Source: Rhodovarius crocodyli
GTDB lineage: Bacteria; Pseudomonadota; Alphaproteobacteria; Acetobacterales; Acetobacteraceae
Reading direction: 5' to 3'
Length of the DNA stretch: 64,000 nucleotides
Assembly: GCA_945901085.1 (NCBI GenBank)
Contig: CAMDJV010000014.1
Location: forward strand, 1 to 64,000
Shown: one piece after another, positions 28,611 to 37,207 of the stretch
Layout of the letters: every line of letters starts with the position of its first letter
How positions within the stretch are numbered: the first letter of the stretch is position 1
Notes under the pieces: generated by a model
Told to the model about the DNA's origin: nothing
Seen by the model: the letters and a program-made list of their open reading frames with translations, nothing else
The model's database searches: none
Made by a program: the position numbers and the translations under genes

Positions 28611-29723
28611 TTATCCCTCGGTCAATTCGGCGATTTCGGCAGCGGAGAAGCCCGCCTCGCGCAGGATGCTGTGGCTGTGTTCGCCGCGCAGGGGGGCGGG
28701 GGCGGGGGCCTCGGCCGGGGTGGCGGAGAAGCGTGGCGCGGGGGCGGGTTGCGTCACGCCATCGCGCTCAAAAAAACTGTTGCGCGCGAGATTATGCGGG
28801 TGGAACGGCGCCTCTGCCATGCTCAGCACCGGGGCCACGCAGGCATCGCTGCCGGCGAAGATCTTGGCCCATTCATCGCGCCCGCGGGTGGCGATGGCGG
28901 TGGCGAGGCGCACCCGTAAGGCCGGCCAATGGGCGCGGTCATTGCGGGCGGTGAAATCGGCCTCATCCAGCCCCAGGCGCTGGATGAAGAGGGCGAAGAA
29001 TTGCGGCTCGATCGGCCCCACCGCCAGAAACCCGCCGCAGGCGCAGCGATAGGTGCCATAAAATGGCGCCCCGCCATCCAGCAAATTGCCGCCGCGCGGC
29101 GCGTCCCAGCGCCCGGCGGCGCGCATGCCGTAAATGGGCGCCATCAGCAGCGCGGCGCCATCACTCATCGCCGCATCCACCACCTGGCCCTGGCCGCTGC
29201 GCTGGGCATGCAGCAGGGCGGCCATCAGACCCATGGCCAGCAGCATGCCACCACCGCCGTAATCGCCCACCAGATTGAGTGGCGGCACGGGTGCCTCGGC
29301 GGGGCCGATGGCATCCAGCGCGCCGGAGATGGCGATATAATTGATGTCATGCCCCGCACTGGGGGCGAGCGGGCCGCTCTGGCCCCAGCCGGTCATCCGG
29401 CCATAAACTAGGCGGGGGTTTTTCGCGCGGCAGACCTCAGGGCCGAGGCCGAGGCGTTCCATCACCCCGGGGCGAAAACCCTCGATCAGCGCATCCGCGC
29501 CCTCCACCAGCCGCAACACGGCGGCGATGGAGGCGGGGCGCTTGAGGTCGAGCGCGATGGAGCGGCGGCCGCGGCCGGTGACGTCGCTGGGCGAACCCGG
29601 CGGGCCATCGGCACGGTCGATCCGCACCACATCGGCGCCCATATCGGCCAATAGCATGGCACAAAACGGCCCGGGGCCGATTCCGGCCATTTCCAGCACC
29701 CGAAGCCCGGCTAACGGCCCCAT
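28611..29723 (-). CDS. CaiB/BaiF-family protein, alpha-methylacyl-CoA racemase-like
   Basis: Class III CoA-transferase fold protein, 370 residues. [14 protein letters not shown] (His about 125) and [16 protein letters not shown] (Asp about 154) match the two catalytic residues and flanks of alpha-methylacyl-CoA racemase, which epimerises 2-methylacyl-CoA so that it can be beta-oxidised. [17 protein letters not shown] opens the fold. The start at 29723 has GGGAG upstream. The coupled acyl-CoA dehydrogenase downstream supports degradation of a branched acyl-CoA (inference). A plain CoA-transferase role is the alternative. Confidence 0.85.
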   Translation of the reverse strand: MGPLAGLRVLEMAGIGPGPFCAMLLADMGADVVRIDRADGPPGSPSDVTGRGRRSIALDLKRPASIAAVLRLVEGADALIEGFRPGVMERLGLGPEVCRAKNPRLVYGRMTGWGQSGPLAPSAGHDINYIAISGALDAIGPAEAPVPPLNLVGDYGGGGMLLAMGLMAALLHAQRSGQGQVVDAAMSDGAALLMAPIYGMRAAGRWDAPRGGNLLDGGAPFYGTYRCACGGFLAVGPIEPQFFALFIQRLGLDEADFTARNDRAHWPALRVRLATAIATRGRDEWAKIFAGSDACVAPVLSMAEAPFHPHNLARNSFFERDGVTQPAPAPRFSATPAEAPAPAPLRGEHSHSILREAGFSAAEIAELTEG

Positions 29724-29788
29724 TGGCGTCTCTCCCTCTTTGTTGCGGGTAGGCAACTTAAAAACGAATGGCAGGTGGAAAGTAAGAT

Positions 29789-29950
29789 CGAGGGGCTTTG
29801 CCCCTCGAGCACCCCAGCAGGAAACTCAGTTTCCTGCACCTTCGCTAGATTATTGAATTTAACATTAATCATAAGGTCCAGGAAAACCGTCGACATACAT
29901 CTCGACCCTGGTGGGAGAGCGCGAGAGGGCAAAGCCCTTTCGCTTTTTTT
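29789..29950 (+). repeat. three-hairpin, MITE-like intergenic element with inverted ends
   Basis: Between two minus-strand genes lies an AT-richer block with three near-perfect hairpins: CGAGGGGC-TTT-GCCCCTCG (29789-29807), GCAGGAAAC-TCA-GTTTCCTGC (29817-29837) and a terminator at 29921-29950. The outer hairpins are related in inverted orientation (AGGGGCTTTGCCCC against AGGGCTTTGCCCT read on the other strand), like the ends of a miniature inverted-repeat element. The core (ATTATTGAATTTAACATTAA) is unlike the surrounding GC-rich DNA. Confidence 0.55.
29921..29950 (+). terminator. strong rho-independent terminator, plus strand
   Basis: GCGAGAGGGC and GCCCTTTCGC form a 10-bp stem (one G-T pair) with an AAA loop, directly followed by seven T. 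It is oriented to stop plus-strand transcription, yet both flanking genes are on the minus strand. It may end a small plus-strand RNA from the AT-rich core just upstream, or be a structural part of the repeat. Confidence 0.7.
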
Positions 29951-29979
29951 CCCCGCCATCAGAATTGTCCTGCACCCTA

Positions 29980-30909
29980 CTAACCGTCCCGCTTCGCCTT
30001 ATGGGCGACTAGGGCCATCAGCTCACGGTCACGCCAGGCGGCGCGCTCGCCCAAACCCGCTTCGGGCACCAGGGCCCGGCGCTCGGCCGCCACCCGCGCC
30101 ACGGTGGGGGCGTCGAAATCATAGGGCGGCATTTCCTCGGTGAGCTGGCTCAGCAGCGGGCCATAGCGCAGGGCGTAATCGGGGATGCCGCCGGGGGCGT
30201 TGAGGTCGCAGGTCTCAAACGGGCCCATGAAGGCCCAGCGCAGGCCGAGCCCGTGCTTCACGCAGGCATCCACATCCTCCACGCTCATCACCCCATCGCG
30301 CACCATGCGGAAGGCCTCGGCCACCAGGGCGGCCTGCAGGCGGTTGAGCACGAAGCCGCGGGTTTCCTTATGGGCCACCACGGGGACTTGCTTGACGCTG
30401 TCCATCAGGCTCCGCGCGCGGGCGATCACTTCGGGCGCGGTCCAGGGCGCGCCCACCAGCTCGACCAGTGGCACGAGATAGGGCGGATTGACCGGATGGG
30501 CGACGAGGCAGCGCGCGCGGCCGGGCAGGGCTTCGGTGAAGGCCGAGGCGGGGATGCCGCTGGTGGAGGAGGCCAGAATCACCTCAGGGCCGCATATCGC
30601 ATCCATGGCGGCGAAGAGGGCGATTTTAGGGTCCAGCCGCTCGGGGCCGTTCTCCTGCACATAGGCGGCGCCGGCGAGGCATTCTTCCATGCTGCCAACG
30701 GCGGTGATGCGAGCGGCCACCATGGCCGGCGTTTCGGCCAGCAGCCCCGCGGCGCTCAGATCGCCCAGCCTTTCATGGATGATGCCGATGGCGGCCTGGG
30801 CGGCGCGCGGCTCGGCATCCCAGATGCGCACGCTATGCCCGGCCCGGGCGAAGACCATCGCCCAGGAGCGCCCGATCAGCCCTGTGCCGATGATGGCGAT
30901 ATTGTCCAT
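29980..30909 (-). CDS. 3-hydroxyacyl-CoA dehydrogenase-family protein (lambda-crystallin-like)
   Basis: NAD-dependent dehydrogenase, 309 residues. It has an N-terminal Rossmann motif IAIIGTGLIGRSWAMVFA, HPVNPPYLVPLVELV with the catalytic histidine, and GLGLRWAFMGPFETCDLNA, the segment typical of the lambda-crystallin/L-gulonate dehydrogenase and carnitine dehydrogenase branch. AAGGGAGG is only one base before the first ATG (30915) but seven before the second, so 30909 is preferred. The substrate may be a hydroxyacyl-CoA or a free hydroxy acid. It is upstream of the racemase/acyl-CoA dehydrogenase pair but separated by the hairpin element. Confidence 0.88.
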   Translation of the reverse strand: MDNIAIIGTGLIGRSWAMVFARAGHSVRIWDAEPRAAQAAIGIIHERLGDLSAAGLLAETPAMVAARITAVGSMEECLAGAAYVQENGPERLDPKIALFAAMDAICGPEVILASSTSGIPASAFTEALPGRARCLVAHPVNPPYLVPLVELVGAPWTAPEVIARARSLMDSVKQVPVVAHKETRGFVLNRLQAALVAEAFRMVRDGVMSVEDVDACVKHGLGLRWAFMGPFETCDLNAPGGIPDYALRYGPLLSQLTEEMPPYDFDAPTVARVAAERRALVPEAGLGERAAWRDRELMALVAHKAKRDG

Positions 30910-31023
30910 ATTCATGCCTCCCTTGTGTTGGTGGGAGTGTCTCTCGCTTTGGGGCTGCTGGAAAGCCGGAAGGTTTTCCGCCGGCAGGCTTGATTGCGGG
31001 CTGGAAGGGGCGATCTATCCGCC

Positions 31024-31203
31024 ATGCGACGACGCGATGAGGACAGGCTGGGCCAGCGGGAGAGACGGGCAAGAATGACCCAGGTGGCGGCGCGCCTGCC
31101 GCTTTGGCCGCAATTGCCCCTGGCTTTGCGCTACATGCTGGGCTTTGGCCTGTTGTTTCTCTGCCTGTGGCTGCCCGCCTTTGCCACACTGTTTCGCCGA
31201 TGA
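31024..31203 (+). CDS. small single-helix membrane protein of the XpaC/TelA operon
   Basis: About 59 residues: a charged head (MRRRDEDRLGQRERRARM), then one hydrophobic helix (YMLGFGLLFLCLWLPAFATL). An internal ATG at 31075 is an alternative start. Its stop overlaps the next start as ATGA, so it is translationally coupled to the XpaC-like gene. I do not recognise the family; position suggests a membrane subunit or anchor of the module. Confidence 0.55.
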   Translation: MRRRDEDRLGQRERRARMTQVAARLPLWPQLPLALRYMLGFGLLFLCLWLPAFATLFRR

Positions 31204-31937
31204 GGGGCCGCTTTGCCGGGCTGCGCGTTTGGCTGCTGGTCGGCTTTGGCTGGCCGCTGCTGTTGAAGCTGCCCATTGGCGTTTTGTTTGGCCAGGGGGT
31301 GGGGCTGCTGGCGGCCATGCTGGGGATCGGGTTGCTGGTTCTGGCGGGGCTGCGCATGCAGCGCGGGCAGGCTGGGGATATGCGGCGCGGGGCGGTGCTG
31401 TTTGGCGTGGCGGCGGGGCTGGTGGCGGGGTTGGGCGTACAGCTTTGGCCGCCGATTGCGGTGGCGCTGGGCTTTGGTGCCTGGGCGGGCGTGCGGCTGC
31501 TGACGGATGACATCCCCGAGGCCGAGGCCCCGCCGCCCCCGCCCGAGCCCATCGCCGTGCCCGCACCATTGCAGGAGGCGGAGGACCGCCTTGCCGCTTT
31601 GCGCGCCCGCATGGTCTGGGGCGCGCCGGTTCTGCCCCTGGCGCCGCAGCTGCGGGTGACGGTGGAGGCGCTGGAGAGGCTGCTGCGCGACATGATCCCC
31701 CGCCCCGAGCGCATTCCCGAGGCGCGGCGCTTTCTGGCCATGCAGTTGGATGGGCTGGATCGGATATTGGTGCGGCTGGAGGCGGGGGCCGAGCCGCCGG
31801 CCAGCCTCGCCCCCCTGCTGGACGGCATCGCCAATGCCGCCGATGAATGGCGTGCCCGCATGCGCGCGGCCGAGACCGAGGCGCTGGACATTCAGGTGAA
31901 GGTCATGGCGGAGCGGCTGCGCGAAGGAGGAGGCTAG
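31200..31937 (+). CDS. XpaC-like membrane protein
   Basis: A 245-residue protein with three hydrophobic segments in the first 90 residues (FGWPLLLKLPIGVLFGQGVG, AAMLGIGLLVLAGL, VLFGVAAGLVAGLG) and a helical cytoplasmic part (about 110-245) containing PEARRFLAMQLDGLDRILVRL, which resembles the XpaC (5-bromo-4-chloroindolyl phosphate hydrolysis) family. XpaC and TelA genes are commonly neighbours. Actual activity is unclear; the name comes from an old phenotype. A proline-rich linker (PEAEAPPPPPEPIAVPAP) joins membrane and helical parts. Confidence 0.65.
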   Translation: MRGRFAGLRVWLLVGFGWPLLLKLPIGVLFGQGVGLLAAMLGIGLLVLAGLRMQRGQAGDMRRGAVLFGVAAGLVAGLGVQLWPPIAVALGFGAWAGVRLLTDDIPEAEAPPPPPEPIAVPAPLQEAEDRLAALRARMVWGAPVLPLAPQLRVTVEALERLLRDMIPRPERIPEARRFLAMQLDGLDRILVRLEAGAEPPASLAPLLDGIANAADEWRARMRAAETEALDIQVKVMAERLREGGG

Positions 31938-31941
31938 GATC

Positions 31942-33024
31942 ATGAGTGACATCGCCAAGGCGACCCTGCCTGCGGGAATGACCGCCGAGCGGCAGGCCGA
32001 GATCACCCGGCTGGCTGGCGCCATTGATCTGGCCGAGCCGGCTTCGATCCTGCGATTTGGTGCCGCCACCCAGACCCGGGCGCAGGAGGCGGCGGATGCC
32101 ATGCTGGAAGGCGCGAAGAGCCAGCAGGCCGGCGAGGCGGGGGCGAGCCTGCAGGCCATGCTCGGCCAGTTGCGCGGCTTTGATGTTACCAAGCTGGCGG
32201 AAAAGCCGGGGTTGATCGGCCGGCTGCTGGGGGGTGCGAAGGCGCAGCTGGGCAACATCGTCATGCGCTATGAGACGGTGCGCGGGCAGATTGAGGCGAT
32301 AGGCGACCGGCTGGACCGCCACCGCACCGTGCTGCTGGAGGATGTTGAGCGGCTGGACCGGCTTTATGACGCGACGCTGGAATGGTTTCATGGCCTGGCC
32401 GACCATATTGCCGCGGGTGAACTCGTGCTGGCGAACACCGATGCTGAGACGCTGCCCGCCCTGGTTCGCGCCGCCGATAATGAGCACGACCCGCTGGCAC
32501 CACAAAAATTGCGCGATGCCCGGGCCACCCGCGATGACCTGGAGCGCCGGGTGCATGATTTGCGCCTGACCCGGCAGGTGGCGATGCAGGCGCTGCCCTC
32601 GATCCGGCTGATCCAGGAGAATGACAAGGCGCTGGCGGCGAAAATCCATTCGGTGATGGCCAATACCGTGCCGCTCTGGCGCCAGCAATTGGCCCAGGCG
32701 CTGGCCATTCACCGCATGCGTGAGGCGGGGGCGGCGGTGAAATCGGCCACTGACCTGACCAATCAGCTCCTCACCGCCAATGCCGAGACGCTGCGCCGTG
32801 GCAATCTCGAAGCCCGGCGGGAGTTGGAGCGTGGGGTCTTTGACCTTGAAGCGGTCAAGCGTGCCAATGCGGCGCTGATCGGCACCATCGAGGATAGCCT
32901 GAAGATCGCCGATGAGGGCCGCGCCGGCCGCGCGGCGGCGGTGCAGGAATTGGCGCTGTGCGAGGCTGAAATCCGCCGTGCCTTGACATCTGCCCGCGCC
33001 CGGGGGCAAGCGGCGAATAATTGA
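31942..33024 (+). CDS. telA: TelA-family toxic anion resistance protein
   Basis: A 360-residue cytoplasmic, almost wholly alpha-helical protein. IVMRYETVRGQIEAIGDRLDRHRTVLLEDVERLDRLY and TVPLWRQQLAQALA are characteristic TelA segments (positions about 106-150 and 240-253). The family was named for tellurite resistance and is linked to envelope stress; its molecular action is not established. It follows the XpaC-like gene by 4 bp, completing a three-gene operon. Confidence 0.88.
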   Translation: MSDIAKATLPAGMTAERQAEITRLAGAIDLAEPASILRFGAATQTRAQEAADAMLEGAKSQQAGEAGASLQAMLGQLRGFDVTKLAEKPGLIGRLLGGAKAQLGNIVMRYETVRGQIEAIGDRLDRHRTVLLEDVERLDRLYDATLEWFHGLADHIAAGELVLANTDAETLPALVRAADNEHDPLAPQKLRDARATRDDLERRVHDLRLTRQVAMQALPSIRLIQENDKALAAKIHSVMANTVPLWRQQLAQALAIHRMREAGAAVKSATDLTNQLLTANAETLRRGNLEARRELERGVFDLEAVKRANAALIGTIEDSLKIADEGRAGRAAAVQELALCEAEIRRALTSARARGQAANN

Positions 33025-33037
33025 TCGGGGATACGTT

Positions 33038-33988
33038 ATGACCATTCTTCGCCGCGCGCTGCTGGCCGCACCGCTCGCCATGCCTGCCTTGGCGCAGAAC
33101 AATGCCATTCGCCTGGTGGTGGGTTTTCCGCCCGGTGGCAGCACCGATATGGTGGCGCGGTTGATGCAGCCGCATCTGGCCAGCATTCTGGGTGCGCCGG
33201 TGGTGGTGGAGAACCGCCCAGGTGCCTCGGGCGCGCTCGGCGCGCAGCAGGTGGCCCGCGCGGCGGGGGATGGCACGACATGGGCGGTGGTGTTCGACAC
33301 CCATGCCGTGAACCCCTTCCTGATCCCGAATATAGGCTTTGATTCCAAGCGTGATCTGGCGCCGGTGATGCTGATTGGCACCGCGCCCAATTTGGTGCTG
33401 AAGCATCGCAGCCGCCCCTGGGCGGATTTCCCCGCCATGCTGGCCGCCGCCCGGGCGCGGCCAGATACGGTGACCTATGGCACCATCGGCAATGGCTCGC
33501 TGGCGCATCTGACGATGTCGCTCGCCCAGGTGAATGGCAATTTCAAGGTGGTGCATGTGCCCTATCGCGGCGGTGGGCCGCTGGTGACGGCGGCGGCCTC
33601 GGCGGAATGCGACCTCTATGTGGCCACCCTCACCGTCTTTACCGCGCTGCTGCGCGAGGGCACCGTGGTGCCGCTGGCGGTGACTTCGGGCGCGCGCGTC
33701 TCCGCCCTGCCGCAGGTGCCGACGATGGCCGAGCTTGGCGTGCCGGGCATCAATGCCCAAGCCTTTTGGGGCGTGCTGGGGCCCGCCACCACGCCCGCGC
33801 CAATCCGTACCCGGATGGAGGCGGCGGTGCGTGAGGTGCTGAACCTGCCTGAGGTGCGCTCGCGGCTGACGGATCAGCTGGGCGTGGATGTGGTGGCCGG
33901 CGATGGCGCGGCGTTTGGCGCCTTCCTCGATGGCCAGATGGAGGTTTGGGGCCGGGTCGTGCGGGAGAATAACATCCGGCCGGATTGA
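33038..33988 (+). CDS. Bug/TctC-family periplasmic substrate-binding protein
   Basis: Receptor of 316 residues with signal MTILRRALLAAPLAMPALAQ, hallmark IRLVVGFPPGGSTDMVARL and VVVENRPGASGALGA. The C-terminus WGRVVRENNIRPD resembles that of the two Bug proteins at the left end of the window, suggesting one subfamily. It starts 13 bp after telA and could be read from the same transcript although unrelated in role. The convergent TPP enzyme ends 10 bp beyond; a shared 2-oxo-acid substrate is possible but unsupported. Confidence 0.9.
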   Translation: MTILRRALLAAPLAMPALAQNNAIRLVVGFPPGGSTDMVARLMQPHLASILGAPVVVENRPGASGALGAQQVARAAGDGTTWAVVFDTHAVNPFLIPNIGFDSKRDLAPVMLIGTAPNLVLKHRSRPWADFPAMLAAARARPDTVTYGTIGNGSLAHLTMSLAQVNGNFKVVHVPYRGGGPLVTAAASAECDLYVATLTVFTALLREGTVVPLAVTSGARVSALPQVPTMAELGVPGINAQAFWGVLGPATTPAPIRTRMEAAVREVLNLPEVRSRLTDQLGVDVVAGDGAAFGAFLDGQMEVWGRVVRENNIRPD

Positions 33989-33998
33989 GCGGCCGCCA

Positions 33999-35597
33999 TT
34001 ACCCCCGCAGCGCCTTGATCTGCGCGGGGTAGCTGGCCGGGTCCACCCGCGCATCCACCAGTGAGACGCCCGGTGCGGCCAGCGCCGCCGCCATGGCCTC
34101 GGCGAAGCCCGCTTCGTCATCGGCGCGGAAGGCGAGGCCACCGCAGCCTTGCATCACCGCGGCGAAATCCACCATCGGCCAATCCAGCCCGCCTTCGGGC
34201 AGGGCGCGCTCGCCCTTTTTGATATCGATGAGCGAGAGTGTGGCGTCATTGAACACCACCACCGTCAGCTTTACCCCCAGAGTCGCGGCGGTGGCCAATT
34301 CGCCCAGGCACATCAGCAGCCCACCATCACCGGTGAAGGCGATGGCGCCGCGCTGTGGGTCATACAGCGCGGCGGCAATACCGGCGGGCAGGGCAAAGCC
34401 CATGCTGGCCAAACCATTGGAGATCAGCAGGTCGCCCGGCTCCTCCGCCTGCCAGAAGCTGGTGCAGGGGAACATATGCGCACCCGCATCCACGCTCACC
34501 CTGGGGTGGCGCCCGGCCTCTCGGCAGGCGGCCTGGGCCAGTTCCACCACCGCTTGGGGCGAGATGCCGCGATTGCCCTGGCTCGGGCCATTGGTCAGTG
34601 AGGCCGCCCAGCCATGGCGTGCCCGGGCGATCTCCTCTGCCCTCCAGTCGCTGCCCGTGGCGGTGAGTTCGGCCAGGGCCAGCCCCACATCGCCATGCAG
34701 CGCGGCGGCGGCGGCAAAATAATGCGGCTGGCGCGGCACGCTCGCCACATCGATCACCGGGGCGGCGTAGCGCCAGGGTTGGCTGACGAATTCCACCGGA
34801 TCAGCCCCGGCCAGCAGGATGAGATCGGCCTGGTGTAGCAGCGCCGCCTCCGCGGCACCGCCGGTGAAGACACCGCCAAAGAGCGGATGCGCATCGGCCA
34901 GCACGCCCTTGGCCTTGTAGGTGACCAGCACCGGGCAGCCCATGGCCTCGGCCAGGGTGCGCAATGCGCGGCTGGCGGGCAGCGCCTCCAGCCCGGCGAT
35001 GATCACCGGCCGGCGGGCCTGGGCGATGAGGGATTGGGCGGCGGCGAGGGCAGGGGCCTCGGGCGGGCGGGGGGCGGGGCGTTTGAAGGGGGGCGGGTTG
35101 GGGGCCTCGGCACGGGCCGCTTCCCCGGTGATCTCCAGCAGCACAGGGCCAAGCGGGGGGGTGAGGGCGGCTTGCAGGGCGGCGGCGATGGCCTCGCCGG
35201 GGGCGGTATCGGCGCGCAGCTGCGCCTTGGTCACCGGGCGCATCAGCCCGGCATGGTCGAAATATTGGTGGCAGGCGAAGGCGCGCTCGTGGGGCGAAAA
35301 CCCATCGGCCAGCAGCACAACCGGCGCGCGCTCCAGGCTGGCATTGGCCAGGCCATTGGCGGCGGCCGAGACGCCGGGGCCGCGGGTGGTCAGCACCGGG
35401 CAGGGGGCCCCGCTCAGCTCGGCCATGGCGCCGGCCATGATGGCCGCCCCCGTCTCGGTGCGGGCGAGGTAGAATGCCATGCCCTCGGCCCGGGCGGCGG
35501 CCATCAGCTCCAGGCTGCTGCCGCCACCGGGCACACCAAAGAGGCAGCGCGCACCCGCCGCCCGCAAAGCTGTCATCACCATTTCTGCCACGATCAT
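33999..35597 (-). CDS. thiamine pyrophosphate-dependent enzyme (acetolactate synthase-like)
   Basis: A 532-residue three-domain TPP enzyme. The N-terminal pyrimidine-binding domain has LFGVPGGGSSLELM and the activating glutamate (TETGAAIMAG, Glu48). The C-terminal domain has the TPP motif TGDGGLLMCLGELATAATLG, ending FNDATLSLIDIKKGE (GDG near 421). The central domain (PVIIAGLEALPASRALR) lacks clear FAD evidence. Such orphans include decarboxylases, carboligases and catabolic acetolactate synthases; no regulatory small subunit is adjacent, so it is probably not the IlvB of branched-chain synthesis. The start at 35597 replaces a longer open frame. Confidence 0.85.
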   Translation of the reverse strand: MIVAEMVMTALRAAGARCLFGVPGGGSSLELMAAARAEGMAFYLARTETGAAIMAGAMAELSGAPCPVLTTRGPGVSAAANGLANASLERAPVVLLADGFSPHERAFACHQYFDHAGLMRPVTKAQLRADTAPGEAIAAALQAALTPPLGPVLLEITGEAARAEAPNPPPFKRPAPRPPEAPALAAAQSLIAQARRPVIIAGLEALPASRALRTLAEAMGCPVLVTYKAKGVLADAHPLFGGVFTGGAAEAALLHQADLILLAGADPVEFVSQPWRYAAPVIDVASVPRQPHYFAAAAALHGDVGLALAELTATGSDWRAEEIARARHGWAASLTNGPSQGNRGISPQAVVELAQAACREAGRHPRVSVDAGAHMFPCTSFWQAEEPGDLLISNGLASMGFALPAGIAAALYDPQRGAIAFTGDGGLLMCLGELATAATLGVKLTVVVFNDATLSLIDIKKGERALPEGGLDWPMVDFAAVMQGCGGLAFRADDEAGFAEAMAAALAAPGVSLVDARVDPASYPAQIKALRG

Positions 35598-35755
35598 CAC
35601 GGGTGTCCTCGTTCCTTGGTGGCAGGATAGTGCGAGTGCCCCGGCTTTGGGCAGACCCCGCTTCGCATCTTGCGGGGATGATAAAGCTTCCACTTGCCCT
35701 GCCGGCCATGCCATGTGCCTGTGCTGGGCAAGGTTGCGGAGTGTCGGGATTGAGC

Positions 35756-37207
35756 ATGGCTTTCGATGAAATGCGCGATGGCGATCTCGCAGCCGCCACC
35801 TATGCCGAAATCGAGGCCTGGCTCGCGCGCACCCCGCTTGAGCGCCTGCGGCAGAAAAGCGCCGAGGCGGAGCTGCTGTTCCGCCGCCTGGGCATCACCT
35901 TTGCCGTCTATGGCGAAGGCGGCGACCCGGAGCGGCTCATCCCCTTTGACATCATCCCACGCATTATTGCCGCGAGTGAATGGCGGGCACTCTCGGCTGG
36001 GCTGGAGCAGCGGGTGCGGGCGCTGAACGCCTTTTTGGCCGATGTGTATAATGAGCGGCGCATCCTCAAGGCCGGGATCATCCCCCAGGCCCTGGTGCTG
36101 GAGAATGAGGCCTATCAGCCGCATATGGTGGGGTTCCGGCCGCCGGGGGGCATCTACACCCATATTTCAGGCATCGATATGGTGCGCACCGGGGCGGATG
36201 ATTTCTTTGTGCTGGAGGATAATTGCCGCACGCCATCGGGCGTCTCCTATATGCTGGAAAACCGCGAGGCGATGCTGCGGCTGTTTCCACGGCTTTGCGC
36301 CCGGCACCGCCTCGCACCCGTCAACCGCTACCCCGAGCATTTGCTGGCCACGCTCAAATCGGTGGCGCCCGAGCGGGCAGGGCCCAACCCCAATGTGGTC
36401 ATCCTCACCCCCGGCAGCTTCAATTCTGCCTATTACGAGCATTGCTTCCTTGCCGATGAGATGGGCGTGGAGGTGGTGGAAGGTGCGGACCTTTTTGTTG
36501 AGAATGACGTGGTCTTCATGCGCACCACCGCGGGCCCCAAGCGGGTGGATGTCATTTACCGGCGCATTGATGATGATTTTCTCGACCCTGAATGCTTCCG
36601 CCCCGATAGCCTGGTGGGGCTGCCAGGGGTGATGCGCGCCTATAAGGCCGGCAATGTGACGCTGGCCAATGCGCCGGGTGCGGGCATCGCCGATGACAAG
36701 GCGATTTATCCTTACGTGCCCGACATGGTGCGGTTTTACCTGGAAGAGGAGCCGCGACTGGCCAATGTGCCGACCTATTTGTGCGAGCGCGAGGGCGATC
36801 GTGCCGAGGTGCTGGCGAATTTGGAAAAACTTGTGGTCAAGCTGGCCCGTGGCTCGGGCGGTTATGGCATGATGATAGGCCCGCATGCCGATGCGGATAT
36901 GCGCGCCGAATTCGCCCGGCGCATTCAGGACAAGCCCAGCGATTACATCGCCCAGCCCACCCTCGCCCTTTCCACCGTGCCCACATTGGCAGAGGGTGGC
37001 ATCGCGCCCCGCCATGTGGATCTCAGGCCCTTCATTCTGTTTGGCCGGCAGGAGATCACCATGGTGCCCGGTGGCCTCACCCGGGTGGCGCTGCGGGAGG
37101 GCTCGCTCGTGGTCAATTCCAGCCAGGGGGGCGGCACCAAGGACACTTGGGTGCTCGAGGAGGCGTCGCCCCAGCCGGCCCCGGCGCAATCGCAGGGGGG
37201 TGGCTGA
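35756..37207 (+). CDS. circularly permuted ATP-grasp protein (DUF404/DUF407)
   Basis: A 483-residue member of the circularly permuted ATP-grasp type 2 family. Diagnostic blocks are PFDIIPRIIAASEWRALSAG, GLEQRVRALNAFLADVY, DDFFVLEDNCRTPSGVSYML and KLARGSGGYGMMIGP, with DLRPFILFG near the end. The family is predicted to form peptide-like amide bonds. It overlaps the next gene (TGATG) and belongs to the ATP-grasp/alpha-E/Anbu operon. The start ATG at 35756 matches the family N-terminus (FDEMRDGDL); the open frame runs further upstream without similarity. Confidence 0.9.
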   Translation: MAFDEMRDGDLAAATYAEIEAWLARTPLERLRQKSAEAELLFRRLGITFAVYGEGGDPERLIPFDIIPRIIAASEWRALSAGLEQRVRALNAFLADVYNERRILKAGIIPQALVLENEAYQPHMVGFRPPGGIYTHISGIDMVRTGADDFFVLEDNCRTPSGVSYMLENREAMLRLFPRLCARHRLAPVNRYPEHLLATLKSVAPERAGPNPNVVILTPGSFNSAYYEHCFLADEMGVEVVEGADLFVENDVVFMRTTAGPKRVDVIYRRIDDDFLDPECFRPDSLVGLPGVMRAYKAGNVTLANAPGAGIADDKAIYPYVPDMVRFYLEEEPRLANVPTYLCEREGDRAEVLANLEKLVVKLARGSGGYGMMIGPHADADMRAEFARRIQDKPSDYIAQPTLALSTVPTLAEGGIAPRHVDLRPFILFGRQEITMVPGGLTRVALREGSLVVNSSQGGGTKDTWVLEEASPQPAPAQSQGGG

